Below the pieces are notes generated by a model. It was not told the origin of the DNA. It worked only from the letters and a program-made list of their open reading frames with translations, and did no database searches. Source: Ruminiclostridium josui JCM 17888 (GTDB lineage: Bacteria > Bacillota > Clostridia > Acetivibrionales > DSM-1351). From it: a stretch of 64,000 nt of DNA. Below are positions 41,331 through 50,707 of the stretch, piece by piece (position 1 is the first letter of the stretch; each line of letters begins with the position of its first letter). Made by a program: the position numbers and the translations under genes. The DNA is taken from assembly GCF_000526495.1 (NCBI RefSeq), contig NZ_JAGE01000001.1:3232001-3296000 (forward strand), written 5' to 3'.

Positions 41331-43039
41331 TTCTTTTAAATAAAGCATTAAAATATTGTGAAGATGTAATTGAAGGTAGGGAGATCACCACTTGGGAAGT
41401 AAAAAAGCAATGCTGTATATTTGTACAAGACTACTATCAAAACCAGTATAATGAGTCTTTTGAGTTTTACTTTGATGAAAAGAAACTAAAAAAAATTAAT
41501 AATCTGTTAAAACTGTTTAATTATGCAACAGGTTTTGTTGCAGGACAACAGGTATTAGAAGGTTTAGAGGGATTCCAAGCCTTATTTATTTCCGCAATTT
41601 TCGGATGGAGATATAAAAAAAATAAAAAGAAGTTTCGCTACAGGGATGTAATATTGTTCATACCAAGGAAAAATGCAAAAAGCTTTATTGCAGCCATCGT
41701 TATTCTGCTGCTAATGCTTACTGAACAAAATTTCAGTGAATTTTACAGCATATGCATTGATAGAGACTTGGCAAAAGAAACACGTAAGGCCATGGCTCAA
41801 CTGATAAAGGCAAGCCCTTCAATCCAGAAACACTTTATTGTATCTGAAAGCGAAATAGGAGTTATAAAGTGTAGAATTACCAACAGCTATTATATTCCGA
41901 GAACAAGCAAGGCAAATAAAAACAACTCTATTAGACCTGCCTGTTTTGTAGCAGATGAAGTTGGAGCATTTACAACAAATAGTAATATACAAGCAATGAG
42001 AAAAGGCCAGTTAAGTGTTCTTAATCCTATCCAAATACAGACAACTACGGCCTATGCCGAGAGTGACTCTATTATGCTAGAAGAATTGGAATATGATAGG
42101 GCTGTATTGAAAGGGATTGTTACAAACCCCAGGCTTTTTTGCTTACTGTATTATTGTAGTAAAGAAGAAGCATGGACTGAAGAAGGACTATACAAGGCTA
42201 ACCCATTAAGGGTTGAAGAGAATTACGAAGAAATCAGAGCCGACAGGGAAATAGCTAAGGTTAAAATAAGTGAGCAGGAAGAATATTTAACTAAAAACTG
42301 TAACATATTTCTTGAAAGCAATGAAATTAATAAATATCTTGATATGGAACATTGGAAGAAGTGGGAGATTACCGAAGAGGAATTTAAAGGGAGGATAAAA
42401 GGTAAAAAGGTTAAAGTAAGCGTTGATTTATCTGTAACTACAGATTTAACAGCTGTTGGAATTGAATTTGAAGATGAAGAGATTTTTTATTCTAAGTCTC
42501 ACGGCTTTTTACCTGAGGACAGCCTTGCAAGCAGAAGGGAAAAAATTGATTATAGAGCATATGCTAAAGCTGGTTATTGTGACATACATAAGGGAATGAC
42601 GGTAAATTACACGCTGGTTGAAGAACATATAAGGAATATAGAAATTGTATATGAATGTGAAATAGAAGTAATCGTTACCGACCCAACGAATGCCAAAGAG
42701 ATGATGGAAAGACTATCAGCAGACTATGATGTGGTATTACTGAAACAAACCTATACGAACCTTTCTCCGGCTACTAAAGAATATAGAAAGGCTGTTTATG
42801 ATGGCAAAACAAGACATGTTAAAAATGAATTGCTTGATTGGAACATGAACAAAGCAAGTACATCAAAGGGAAAAGCAGATGACGAAATGCTTATAAAAGA
42901 GGATAAAAACAAGCAAAGAATAGACATGGTTGTTGTTCTTATTTTCTCTCACACAGAATTTGTAGGGAGCAATGTTCAAGTTAACACAAGCAAATACGTT
43001 GAAGAGGATTATCTGAATAATTTATATGGTGGTGATTAA
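41327..43039 (+). CDS. terL: Terminase large subunit
   Basis: 570 residues. The ATPase domain has the Walker-A-like loop IPRKNAKSF (about residue 115) and PACFVADEVGAF as Walker B. The nuclease domain has VSVDLSVTTDLTAVGIEF and VTDPTNAKEM with acidic metal ligands. Length fits HK97-type TerL. It packages DNA into the prohead. Confidence 0.93.
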   Translation: MILLNKALKYCEDVIEGREITTWEVKKQCCIFVQDYYQNQYNESFEFYFDEKKLKKINNLLKLFNYATGFVAGQQVLEGLEGFQALFISAIFGWRYKKNKKKFRYRDVILFIPRKNAKSFIAAIVILLLMLTEQNFSEFYSICIDRDLAKETRKAMAQLIKASPSIQKHFIVSESEIGVIKCRITNSYYIPRTSKANKNNSIRPACFVADEVGAFTTNSNIQAMRKGQLSVLNPIQIQTTTAYAESDSIMLEELEYDRAVLKGIVTNPRLFCLLYYCSKEEAWTEEGLYKANPLRVEENYEEIRADREIAKVKISEQEEYLTKNCNIFLESNEINKYLDMEHWKKWEITEEEFKGRIKGKKVKVSVDLSVTTDLTAVGIEFEDEEIFYSKSHGFLPEDSLASRREKIDYRAYAKAGYCDIHKGMTVNYTLVEEHIRNIEIVYECEIEVIVTDPTNAKEMMERLSADYDVVLLKQTYTNLSPATKEYRKAVYDGKTRHVKNELLDWNMNKASTSKGKADDEMLIKEDKNKQRIDMVVVLIFSHTEFVGSNVQVNTSKYVEEDYLNNLYGGD

Positions 43040-43232
43040 GATTAAAAAATTAAATATTATTACAAAAGTGATAAGCCAGAGCAAAGAAGAAATACTTTTG
43101 TTAGCAGGCTTGTTTTTTATTTTATTTGCCACTCTAAGAATCAGTTTTACAGCGTTTTTGTATTTGTTTGGTTTAATGCTATGTGGTATTGCTGTATTCT
43201 TATTGAAATTTCCGGGAAAGCGAGGTGGATAA
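43026..43232 (+). CDS. Small two-helix membrane protein
   Basis: About 65 residues overlapping terL, with two hydrophobic segments (EILLLAGLFFILFATLRI and AFLYLFGLMLCGIAVFLL). It stands between terL and portal; function unknown. GGTGGTGATT lies at the start, so the true initiation codon may be slightly downstream of ATG 43026. Confidence 0.6.
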   Translation: MVVIKIKKLNIITKVISQSKEEILLLAGLFFILFATLRISFTAFLYLFGLMLCGIAVFLLKFPGKRGG

Positions 43233-44495
43233 ATGGGATTTTTAAAGGATAGGTTGAATATTCAAAATGCTACATCAATTACATTGCAGGATAGTGAGTT
43301 ATTAAGGCTTCTTGGCATAGATGGACAAAATATAAGACCGGGCAAATTAGGAGAAATAACATATTTTACGTGTCTTAAACATCTATCCGAATGTATTGGT
43401 AAGTTACCTATACGTCAATATAAGGAAGATGCAGTAAAAGGAAAAGAAAAAGTTAGGGGAAGTTACCTGGATTACATACTTAATACTGAGCCAAATCCAT
43501 ACATGACAGCATCAACCTTCTGGCAAACCGTAGAACTTAATCGTAATCATTATGGAAATGCGTATGTGTATCAAGAATGTTATACGATTGGCAGAAATGC
43601 AGGTCAGATTAAAGCATTATGGATTCTTCCAAGTAATCAGGTAACTATTTGGATGGACGATGCAGGTTTTTTTGGTAAACAAAGTGCAATATGGTATGTT
43701 TGGCAAGACCAAAGAGGTAGGGGCAAACAATATAAATTTAGGGCAGAAGAAATTTTACATTTTAAAAGCTCTGTAAGTTGGGATGGAATAGTAGGATTGG
43801 CAGTTAAGGATATATTAAAGATACAGATAGAAACTGCACAGTATGGTCAGAGTTATTTAGGCAAGCTCTATAAAAATAATATGTTTGGTGGAAAAGTAAT
43901 TTTGAATTATACCGGTGATCTAGACCGTAAAAAAGAAGAGACATTAGCAAAAAAAATAGAAAGCTATAGTTCCTCTGTTGGTAGCGGAAAATTTATACCA
44001 TTACCACTTGGAATTACAGCACAGACACTCGATATGAAATTGAGTGATGCAGAGTTTGTAGATTTAAATAAACTAAGTGCTTTACAAATAGCCGGGGCAT
44101 TTGGAATAAAACCAAATATACTTAATAATTACGATAAATCCAGTTACAGCAATAGTGAAACACAGCAACTGGATTTTTACGTTAATAGCTTCATGCCAAC
44201 ACTGAAAGGATACAAAGAAGAAAACACAAGAAGACTTCTAACCAGTAAACAAAAAATTGACAATAATGTACTAGAGCATGATATTAAAGAGCTATTCAAA
44301 CTAGATCCAGTTAAACAAATAGGGGTCCTACAAAAAGGTATAAATAATTTTATATATACAGCAAATGAAGCAAGGGAGGAAATGGGATTACCTTATAGCA
44401 ATGAGCCTTCAGCAAATGAGCTGATAGGTAATGGTAATTACATTAAAATTTCCCAAATTGGGAGCCAATGGAAAGGAGGTGTAAAAGTTGAGTAA
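43233..44495 (+). CDS. Portal protein (HK97 type)
   Basis: 420 residues of the phage portal family: GEITYFTCLKHLSECIGKLP, PNPYMTASTFWQTVELNRNH, GNAYVYQE, LHFKSSVSWDGIVGLAVKD and LSALQIAGAFGIKPNIL. It forms the dodecameric DNA gate of the head. GCGAGGTGG precedes the ATG; the 3' end overlaps the protease gene. Confidence 0.92.
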   Translation: MGFLKDRLNIQNATSITLQDSELLRLLGIDGQNIRPGKLGEITYFTCLKHLSECIGKLPIRQYKEDAVKGKEKVRGSYLDYILNTEPNPYMTASTFWQTVELNRNHYGNAYVYQECYTIGRNAGQIKALWILPSNQVTIWMDDAGFFGKQSAIWYVWQDQRGRGKQYKFRAEEILHFKSSVSWDGIVGLAVKDILKIQIETAQYGQSYLGKLYKNNMFGGKVILNYTGDLDRKKEETLAKKIESYSSSVGSGKFIPLPLGITAQTLDMKLSDAEFVDLNKLSALQIAGAFGIKPNILNNYDKSSYSNSETQQLDFYVNSFMPTLKGYKEENTRRLLTSKQKIDNNVLEHDIKELFKLDPVKQIGVLQKGINNFIYTANEAREEMGLPYSNEPSANELIGNGNYIKISQIGSQWKGGVKVE

Positions 44496-45216
44496 AAAAT
44501 ATTGGGAATTTAAGAATCAAACTGATGATACAGCAGATTTATATTTATATATACAAATTGCAAGCTGGGGTGGAGGATGCTATGCACACTCTGCACAGAG
44601 TTTTAAACAGGAATTAGATGCACTTGGTAATATAAAATCACTTAATGTATATATAAATAGTCCAGGTGGTGATGTTTTTGAAGGTAGTGCTATATATAAC
44701 ATGCTTAAGCGGTTTAAGGCTGATGTAAATGTATATATTGATGGTGTAGCAGCAAGCATTGCAAGCGTTATAGCTATGAGTGGTAAAACCGTAAATATGC
44801 CTAAAAATTCAATGCTTATGATACATAACGCATGGACATATGTCGAAGGTAACAGCGATGATTTACGGAAAATGGCTAATACATTAGATAAAGTAAACAC
44901 ATCAATAAGGCAGGCATATCTTTCAAAAGCAGGAGACAAACTGGATGAAGAAACACTTATCAAACTTATGGATGCTACAACATGGTTAACAGCTCAGGAA
45001 TGTTATGATTATGGTTTGTGTGATAACCTTTTAGATGAAGTAAATATAGCAGCTTGCGTTAAAGGAATGGATTTTAAAGCATATAAAAATGTACCGAAAG
45101 CTTTAATTGTGAAGAATGAAGAACCTCCCGAGGGAGAACAAGAAGATCCAAAAGAATTGAAAGCCAATAATGAATTGGAGTTGGCAAAAGCGTTACTATT
45201 ACTAGAATTACAATAA
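44488..45216 (+). CDS. ClpP-like head maturation protease
   Basis: 242 residues from TTG 44488 behind AAAGGAGGTG. Ser-protease features of ClpP/SppA-type prohead proteases: NSPGGDVFEGSAIYNML, YIDGVAASIASVIAMSG (nucleophile Ser) and NSMLMIHNAWTYVEG (His). It cleaves the scaffold region of the capsid protein, encoded next. Confidence 0.9.
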   Translation: MSKKYWEFKNQTDDTADLYLYIQIASWGGGCYAHSAQSFKQELDALGNIKSLNVYINSPGGDVFEGSAIYNMLKRFKADVNVYIDGVAASIASVIAMSGKTVNMPKNSMLMIHNAWTYVEGNSDDLRKMANTLDKVNTSIRQAYLSKAGDKLDEETLIKLMDATTWLTAQECYDYGLCDNLLDEVNIAACVKGMDFKAYKNVPKALIVKNEEPPEGEQEDPKELKANNELELAKALLLLELQ

Positions 45217-45246
45217 AAAGAACAGCTTAAGTAGGCTGTTCTTTTT
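45215..45246 (+). terminator. Hairpin between protease and capsid genes
   Basis: AAAAAGAACAGC and its perfect complement with an 8-base loop, ending in a T-run. It probably acts as a partial terminator or RNA stabiliser that sets capsid messenger levels. Confidence 0.85.
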
Positions 45247-45286
45247 ATATTGCAACCATAATTTTAAAAAAGAGAGGTAATTAAGA

Positions 45287-46504
45287 ATGTTAAAATCAGC
45301 AGAATTAAAACAAGAACTTGAAACACTAAAAGCAAGCGCAAAGGGATTGACAGTAGCAGGTGAGATTATGGCAAAAGTAGAGGAAATCAAGGCATTAAAA
45401 GCAAAAATTGAATTAGCAGAAATGGAAGAGGCTGATGAACAAGCGGAAATTGAGGCTAAGACAATAACCAGTAAAAAGCTGAATAATGAGACAGCAAACA
45501 GGGGGCTTATTTTAGCAAAAGCAATAGCCGGAAAAGAATTAACCGATGAAGAAAAAGTAACCTTTAATGAAATAAAGGCTGTTATGGTTGAAGGTGATAA
45601 AACAAAGGGTGGAGTAGTAATTACACCTGATATCTCTACCATGATTAAGGAGTTTCAAGATGCAACAAGGAATTTTGATATAAGACCATATTTAAATGTT
45701 GAGCCTGTCGGAACCATGAAAGGTTCAAGACCAATTGCTGATAATGTTCCAGAGGCTTCTGGATTTGCAAGCCTTGACGAAGGTGCGGAAATACAAGCTT
45801 TATATGAACCTACATTTACTGACCTGGAATATAATGTGCGCAAATATGCCGGGTACATACCACTTACAAATGAATTGCTTGAAGATTCGGCTGAAAACAT
45901 TCTGGCATTCATAATAAAGTGGATGGGAGAAAATGAACTTAATACATACGCTTATCAAGTTTTTAACGGTACAGGGACAAAGTCAGCACAGGGAATATTA
46001 ACTGAGGCTAAAACAGGTGGAGAGTTGGAAAGCAGAACGGAAACAATTGATTCTCCACCAGATATAAAAAAATTCAAGACAATATTTAATGTTGATCTGG
46101 AAAGTGTAAGTAATGTGAACCTTGCAATATATACAAATGCAGACGGGTATAACTATCTTGATGGTTTGGAAGATGAAAATGGCAAGCCGTATTTACAACC
46201 TGATGTTACTGCAAAATCTGGATTTACTTTCTTAGGCAGAGAAATTGTAAAAGTGCCAAAGAAATTTATTGCTAATGTGACAACTGGCGAGGGTGAAAGT
46301 GCCGTAACAAGGACTCCATTTGTTATAGGCAGCCTTAAAGAACTGTATACCATGTTTGACAGAAAGGCAATGAGCGTTGAATCAAGTAATATTGGTGGGG
46401 ATGCTTGGAGGAAAGATACTACAGAGGTAAAAGGTATTTTTAGGTTTGATGGTAAGCTTGTCAATAAAAATGCAATAAAGGTATTGTATGCTAAATTATC
46501 GTAG
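45287..46504 (+). CDS. Major capsid protein (HK97 fold)
   Basis: 405 residues. The N-terminal 100 are a charged coiled-coil scaffold (delta) region (LETLKASAKGL, KVEEIKALKAKIELAEMEEA), to be removed by the protease. The rest is the HK97 fold: GGVVITPDISTMI, RPYLNVEPVGTMKGSRPI, KYAGYIPLTNELLEDS, and FRFDGKLVNKNAIKVL at the end. AGAGAGG precedes the ATG. Confidence 0.92.
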   Translation: MLKSAELKQELETLKASAKGLTVAGEIMAKVEEIKALKAKIELAEMEEADEQAEIEAKTITSKKLNNETANRGLILAKAIAGKELTDEEKVTFNEIKAVMVEGDKTKGGVVITPDISTMIKEFQDATRNFDIRPYLNVEPVGTMKGSRPIADNVPEASGFASLDEGAEIQALYEPTFTDLEYNVRKYAGYIPLTNELLEDSAENILAFIIKWMGENELNTYAYQVFNGTGTKSAQGILTEAKTGGELESRTETIDSPPDIKKFKTIFNVDLESVSNVNLAIYTNADGYNYLDGLEDENGKPYLQPDVTAKSGFTFLGREIVKVPKKFIANVTTGEGESAVTRTPFVIGSLKELYTMFDRKAMSVESSNIGGDAWRKDTTEVKGIFRFDGKLVNKNAIKVLYAKLS

Positions 46505-46517
46505 GACAGTAAATTTT

Positions 46518-46552
46518 AAAGGGCATAAGGATGGATTATTCTTATGCCCTTT
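46518..46552 (+). terminator. Hairpin after the capsid gene
   Basis: AAAGGGCATAAG and its perfect complement with an 11-base loop. There is no T-run, so it is more likely an RNA-stabilising or partial termination structure. Confidence 0.6.
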
Positions 46553-46571
46553 ATAAAAGGCTGGTGAAAAA

Positions 46572-46859
46572 ATGATACTGACATTAGAGGAAGCCAAAAA
46601 GTATTTAAAAGCAGACGTAGATGATACATCGGAAGACCAGGATATTGAATCTTTAATATCTGCAGCTGAAGAATATTTAAAAAATGCTGGATGCAAGTTA
46701 CCGGAAGGGAATGAACTAGCGAAACTCGCAATTAAGCTCCTTGTTGTTCACTGGCATGAAAATAGAGAGCCAATTGGGAAAGCAGATAAGCTGCAATATA
46801 GCCTATCAAATATAATCTTTCAGTTACAGTATTGTTATGAAGAGGAGACAATAATATGA
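46572..46859 (+). CDS. Head-tail connector (gp6-like)
   Basis: 95 residues: LTLEEAKKYLKADVDDTSED and ESLISAAEEYLKNAGC are typical of HK97 gp6-like connectors, which form the ring under the portal. It overlaps the next gene (ATGA). Confidence 0.85.
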   Translation: MILTLEEAKKYLKADVDDTSEDQDIESLISAAEEYLKNAGCKLPEGNELAKLAIKLLVVHWHENREPIGKADKLQYSLSNIIFQLQYCYEEETII

Positions 46860-47449
46860 ATCCTGGAGAACTTAAAGAAAAAATATCAGTGGCAACACTT
46901 GTTCCTGATGGAAATAATTTCATATGGCAATCTCAAAAGGTAACATGGGCAAAAGCTGAAATTTTGAATACAAAAAATATCTTTTCAAGTATTGGTATGG
47001 GAGCAAGAACGGTAAAATTCGTAGTGCGAAAACAAAGTTTAAGTTTGCATAATGCTTTTATTTGGAAGGGTAATCACTGTTTTTTAACTGCAATAAACGA
47101 GGAAAGCAGATTGTATTATGAGGTACTTGCAGCTATTGTAACCATAAAAGAATGTCATATAAAAAGAGAACCCGACCCACCTATATATAACAATTTAAAC
47201 AGGCCAGTATATAGCGAACCTACATTAATCACATTTCCGGGTATCTTAACAGAAAAATTCCTTGGGAATATTCAGGAACAACCAATGACAACCATTGAAA
47301 CACGCCTTGTTCTTGTAACTCCAAAATTAATTAAATTGGAAGAGGGCGAACTTGTAGCAATAGATGAAAAAGATTATGAGGTTCTACTTGCACATACTCT
47401 GGATGAATTTAAAAATGAATATGAAATTATTTCAAGGAGGAATGTCTAG
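46856..47449 (+). CDS. Head closure/adaptor protein (SPP1 gp16-like), extended
   Basis: 197 residues. The N-terminal part (NPGELKEKISVATLV..WAKAEILNTK) matches head-tail adaptors of about 110 residues. An extra 85-residue C-terminal part (GILTEKFLGN.., KDYEVLLAHTLDEFKNEYEI) is additional. It is placed between connector and gp10-like genes, as expected. Confidence 0.75.
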   Translation: MNPGELKEKISVATLVPDGNNFIWQSQKVTWAKAEILNTKNIFSSIGMGARTVKFVVRKQSLSLHNAFIWKGNHCFLTAINEESRLYYEVLAAIVTIKECHIKREPDPPIYNNLNRPVYSEPTLITFPGILTEKFLGNIQEQPMTTIETRLVLVTPKLIKLEEGELVAIDEKDYEVLLAHTLDEFKNEYEIISRRNV

Positions 47450-47910
47450 TGCAGAGTATTCAGATTGACGGCATTAGCAAATTTGATTCAGACCTTGAAG
47501 ATTTACTCGGTAAACTTCCGGATAAGCGCAGAGAGCTCCACCAAAGAATAGCAAAGACCACAAAAGAAGAAGTTGACAAGCAAATAAACGCTTCTGGATT
47601 GAAAGACAGTTCAGGGAAAATAAAAGATTGGCAAGAATCTCATGTCGGTTCTGGTGGGGGATATGCTGCTGTCAGAGCAGAAAAAGGAGCAACAGGTAAA
47701 AACAGCCCGGGAGCAATAACAAATTATCTTGAAAACGGGCATAGAATACGTGAACCGGGTGGAAATTCAAAAACATATAGACCACGCATAAAAAAGCCTT
47801 ATGTTGATGGATATCATTTTTATCAATCAGCACAAACATCAGCAGAGGCAAAAGCTATATCAGAAGCAGAAAAATTCGTAGAAGAGTTTAGGCAAAAACT
47901 GGAGGGTTAA
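47449..47910 (+). CDS. HK97 gp10-like tail-completion protein
   Basis: 153 residues from GTG 47449 behind AAGGAGGAA. IQIDGISKFDSDLEDLLGKL and the C-terminal YHFYQSAQTSAEAKAISEAE match the gp10 family. A Gly-rich middle (VGSGGGYAAVRAEKG) may be flexible. It completes the head-tail junction. Confidence 0.8.
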   Translation: MQSIQIDGISKFDSDLEDLLGKLPDKRRELHQRIAKTTKEEVDKQINASGLKDSSGKIKDWQESHVGSGGGYAAVRAEKGATGKNSPGAITNYLENGHRIREPGGNSKTYRPRIKKPYVDGYHFYQSAQTSAEAKAISEAEKFVEEFRQKLEG

Positions 47911-47911
47911 A

Positions 47912-48361
47912 ATGGTAACTGCAATTGAAATAATGACTGGTGTAAATACTGTACTGGTTGAAATTGCACCTGAATATAAAGTGTATCTCCAAAGGTGCCC
48001 GAAGGATTTTAAAAGGCCATCATTTTTAATCCAATATGTCAGGACTAGTAGAAGAGATATGAATAAATCTATAGTAGAAAAAACAGTTTACCTGACAATT
48101 ACCTGCTTCGTGGAGAAAGATGAATATTATAGGTCTGATACTGATGAACTTGCAGAGATACAGGAAAAGATAATGCAAGCATTTACTGAAAGACACATAA
48201 CCGTTAATGACAGAGCAATAAAAATGCAAAGCAGCACCGGTGGTTTTGAAGAAAATATGGCATTTGTTGATTTGCAATGTACATATTTTGACAACCGTAC
48301 TGATGCAGTGGACACCACTCCACTAGTAGCATCAGTTAACACAAATCTGGAGGAGGTTTAA
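47912..48361 (+). CDS. Tail terminator-like protein
   Basis: 149 residues: YKVYLQRCPKDFKRPSFLIQ, a beta-rich core and LAEIQEKIMQAF, the pattern of small tail-terminator/tail-completion proteins (XkdI/DUF6838 type). Directly before the sheath gene. Confidence 0.7.
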   Translation: MVTAIEIMTGVNTVLVEIAPEYKVYLQRCPKDFKRPSFLIQYVRTSRRDMNKSIVEKTVYLTITCFVEKDEYYRSDTDELAEIQEKIMQAFTERHITVNDRAIKMQSSTGGFEENMAFVDLQCTYFDNRTDAVDTTPLVASVNTNLEEV

Positions 48362-48362
48362 A

Positions 48363-49436
48363 ATGGGATTACCAAATATAAATATCAATTTTAGCACTGC
48401 GGCTGCTACAGCCCTTGAACGCTCCAAAAATGGTATCGTAGCAATAATTTTGAAAGATGCTAACGGCACGGGAGCATATACGCTAACAAAATCAACTCAG
48501 ATAGCTTCGCAACTTGGAACAATCGGAGCAAACAACCAAAAATACGTTGAAAGGGCCTTTGTTGGTTACGTGAACACTCCAAAGAAAGTAATTGTATATG
48601 TTCTGGCTACCACAGATGAGAATTTGTCAGAAGCTCTGCAATACTTTGAAAATGTCCAGTTTGATTATCTTGTTGGCCCGCCTGACTGTGATACCACAGA
48701 AGCAACTGAGATATCTACTTGGATAAAAGCACAAAGGGCAGAAGGGTATACCCCTAAAGCTGTTTTACCAAATATGGCGGCTGACAGTGAAGGGATAATC
48801 AATTTTACTACTACAGGTATTAAAGTTGACGGTATTGTACATACAACTGCTGAGTATTGCTCTCGTATAGCAGGATTAATTGCCGGAACACCAATGACAA
48901 TCTCTTGCACTTATGCTCCTTTACCCGAAGTCAGTATGGTTGATAAGCTGTCAAAGGAGGACATTGACACCGCCATAGATGCAGGTAAATTTGTCATATT
49001 CTCAGACGGTGAAAAGGTAAAGGTAGGTCGTGGAGTTAATTCGTTGCAGACTACCACTGAAACCAAAGGAGAGGTTTTCAAGAAAATAAAGATTGTTGAA
49101 GCGGTTGACATGATAAGAAGTGACATCAGTAAAACCGCCGAAGACAGCTATATTGGAAAATACTCAAATAATTATGATAACAAATGTTTGCTTATATCAG
49201 CAATTAAAGGCTATTTCAAAGGCCTTGAAAATGACGGAATACTTGAAATGGGTACTAGTACCGTAGATATAGATACAATTGCACAAGAACAATATCTACA
49301 AAGCAAAGGTACCGATACGGCGGATATGACAGAGCAGGAAATAAGAACAGTAGCCACAGGAGATCAGGTATTCCTTACATCGCAAATTTCAATTCTTGAT
49401 GCTATTGAGGATATTGAGCTCAGTATAACAATATAG
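48363..49436 (+). CDS. Contractile tail sheath protein (XkdK-like)
   Basis: 357 residues. NFSTAAATALERSKNGIVAII, the central KAVLPNMAADSEGIINF and the C-terminal sheath domain (GEVFKKIKIVEAVDMIRSDI, NKCLLISAIKGYFKGLENDG) match PBSX XkdK. It marks the virion as a contractile-tailed myovirus. GGAGGTTT precedes the ATG. Confidence 0.9.
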   Translation: MGLPNININFSTAAATALERSKNGIVAIILKDANGTGAYTLTKSTQIASQLGTIGANNQKYVERAFVGYVNTPKKVIVYVLATTDENLSEALQYFENVQFDYLVGPPDCDTTEATEISTWIKAQRAEGYTPKAVLPNMAADSEGIINFTTTGIKVDGIVHTTAEYCSRIAGLIAGTPMTISCTYAPLPEVSMVDKLSKEDIDTAIDAGKFVIFSDGEKVKVGRGVNSLQTTTETKGEVFKKIKIVEAVDMIRSDISKTAEDSYIGKYSNNYDNKCLLISAIKGYFKGLENDGILEMGTSTVDIDTIAQEQYLQSKGTDTADMTEQEIRTVATGDQVFLTSQISILDAIEDIELSITI

Positions 49437-49449
49437 GGAGGTATGTTAA

Positions 49450-49875
49450 ATGCAAGCTAACAGAGTAATGTCTGGAACTTGGGGTGAGGTTTGGATGAAT
49501 GGCGAATATGTATCTGAATGCTATGGTTTACAGGCAAAGGCATCGTTTAATAAAGAGGATGTTCCAATTTGTAGGCAAATGGCTACAGATAAGAAAATAA
49601 CCTCAATTTCATGTACCGGTTCACTAAAATTATATAAAGCTAACAGCAGAATGGCTATTGCAATAGGTGACAATATTAAAAAAGGTAAAGATATAAGATT
49701 TACGGTTATATCAAAGTTGGATGATCCCGATGCATACGGCGCAGAACGTATTGTACTTCGTAATGTTTCTTTCGATGATCTGACACTGGCTGATTGGGAA
49801 GTTGCAAAGAATGGAACAGTTGAAGCTCCATTCACCTATACTGACTATGAATTTTTAGATAAAGTGGGGGTCTAA
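49450..49875 (+). CDS. Tail tube protein (XkdM-like)
   Basis: 141 residues: NRVMSGTWGEVWMNGEYVSE, the beta-barrel core and DLTLADWEVAKNGTVEAPFTYTD match XkdM-type tubes. It forms the inner tube beneath the sheath. Confidence 0.88.
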   Translation: MQANRVMSGTWGEVWMNGEYVSECYGLQAKASFNKEDVPICRQMATDKKITSISCTGSLKLYKANSRMAIAIGDNIKKGKDIRFTVISKLDDPDAYGAERIVLRNVSFDDLTLADWEVAKNGTVEAPFTYTDYEFLDKVGV

Positions 49876-49876
49876 A

Positions 49877-50388
49877 ATGGATAATACACTTGATTTATTA
49901 CTTAATATGAATGTTTCCGATTTACCGGAGAAGGAATACAAGGTAAAAAGACTTAGCGGATTATGCGGAAGTCCTGTAATATTTAAATTAAGGGCACTTC
50001 CGTACAACCAAGCCAATGACATATCACGAGCACAGAAGGAAGATATGGAAGTACACATACTGCTTGCAGGCGTGGTAGAACCTAATTTAAGGTCACCTGA
50101 ATTGCTTGCAAAATACAGCACAGTAACACCAGCCGAAATGATAAAAAAGATGTTGCTCCCGGGAGAAATCACAGATATTTCAAGGGCCATTGAAAGACTT
50201 TCAGGATATCGCATTGATACAATTGAAGAGATTAAAAAAAAATAGATAAAGATCCTGAAACACAGTTGATGTATTTCCTTTTCCGTGAAAAAAATATTAT
50301 GCCAGGTTATTACTATAACCTACCTGCCGGAGAGAAATTAGTAATTAGAGCATTTTTCGAAACCGAAATGCAGTATAGGAAAAAGTAA
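49877..50388 (+). CDS. Tail assembly chaperone with -1 frameshift (XkdN-like)
   Basis: The zero-frame product is 122 residues (NVSDLPEKEYKVKRLSGLCG) and ends at TAG 50243-50245. It ends in nine A (50234-50242), a slippery run. A -1 shift there continues IDKDPETQLMYFLFREKNIM to TAA 50386-50388, giving about 170 residues. Paired short and long chaperones made this way are universal in long-tailed phages (gpG/gpGT). The frames and the site are seen directly; use of the shift is inferred. Confidence 0.85.
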
Positions 50389-50391
50389 AAC

Positions 50392-50419
50392 TTGACAAAT
50401 TACCAGAAATTGCTATTCT
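50392..50419 (+). promoter_or_regulatory. Promoter of the inserted membrane-protein gene
   Basis: TTGACA (50392-50397), 16 bases, TATTCT (50414-50419), directly after the chaperone stop and 30 bases before the gene at 50449. A private promoter inside a late operon is typical of a moron. Confidence 0.6.
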
Positions 50420-50448
50420 GTATTTAGAACAATCAGGGAGGTAACGGT

Positions 50449-50631
50449 ATGGTATATTTGACAATACTCTGCGTTGGAATGATTGTCGGACTTTCATTTT
50501 TGATAAGAATTGTTCTGATTAACCGATCAGGTGAAACGGAAGAAGTGGCACGTATTAAAGTCCGAAATTGTGTAATTGGAATGTTCATCAGCTTTATAAT
50601 AGCATTACTATCTTCATTTATGATATTTTAA
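50449..50631 (+). CDS. Two-helix membrane protein, probable moron
   Basis: A 60-residue protein with two membrane helices (VYLTILCVGMIVGLSFLIRI and IGMFISFIIALLSSFMIF) joined by a charged loop with RSGETEEVARIKVRN. RBS GGGAGGTAA. It has its own promoter and a strong terminator, and it separates the chaperone from the tape measure, which are normally adjacent. It is likely expressed in the lysogen, perhaps for superinfection exclusion or envelope change. No homologue recognised. Confidence 0.7.
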   Translation: MVYLTILCVGMIVGLSFLIRIVLINRSGETEEVARIKVRNCVIGMFISFIIALLSSFMIF

Positions 50632-50650
50632 TATAAAACAATGGTTTAAA

Positions 50651-50677
50651 CCTCGCCGAATCCGGCGGGGTTTTTTT
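50651..50677 (+). terminator. Strong terminator after the moron
   Basis: CCTCGCCG-AATC-CGGCGGGG followed by TTTTTTT, a classic intrinsic terminator. Late tail transcription must pass it or restart after it. Confidence 0.9.
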
Positions 50678-50707
50678 ATCTGCAAAAGCAGGAGGTGACA
50701 GGGAAGT

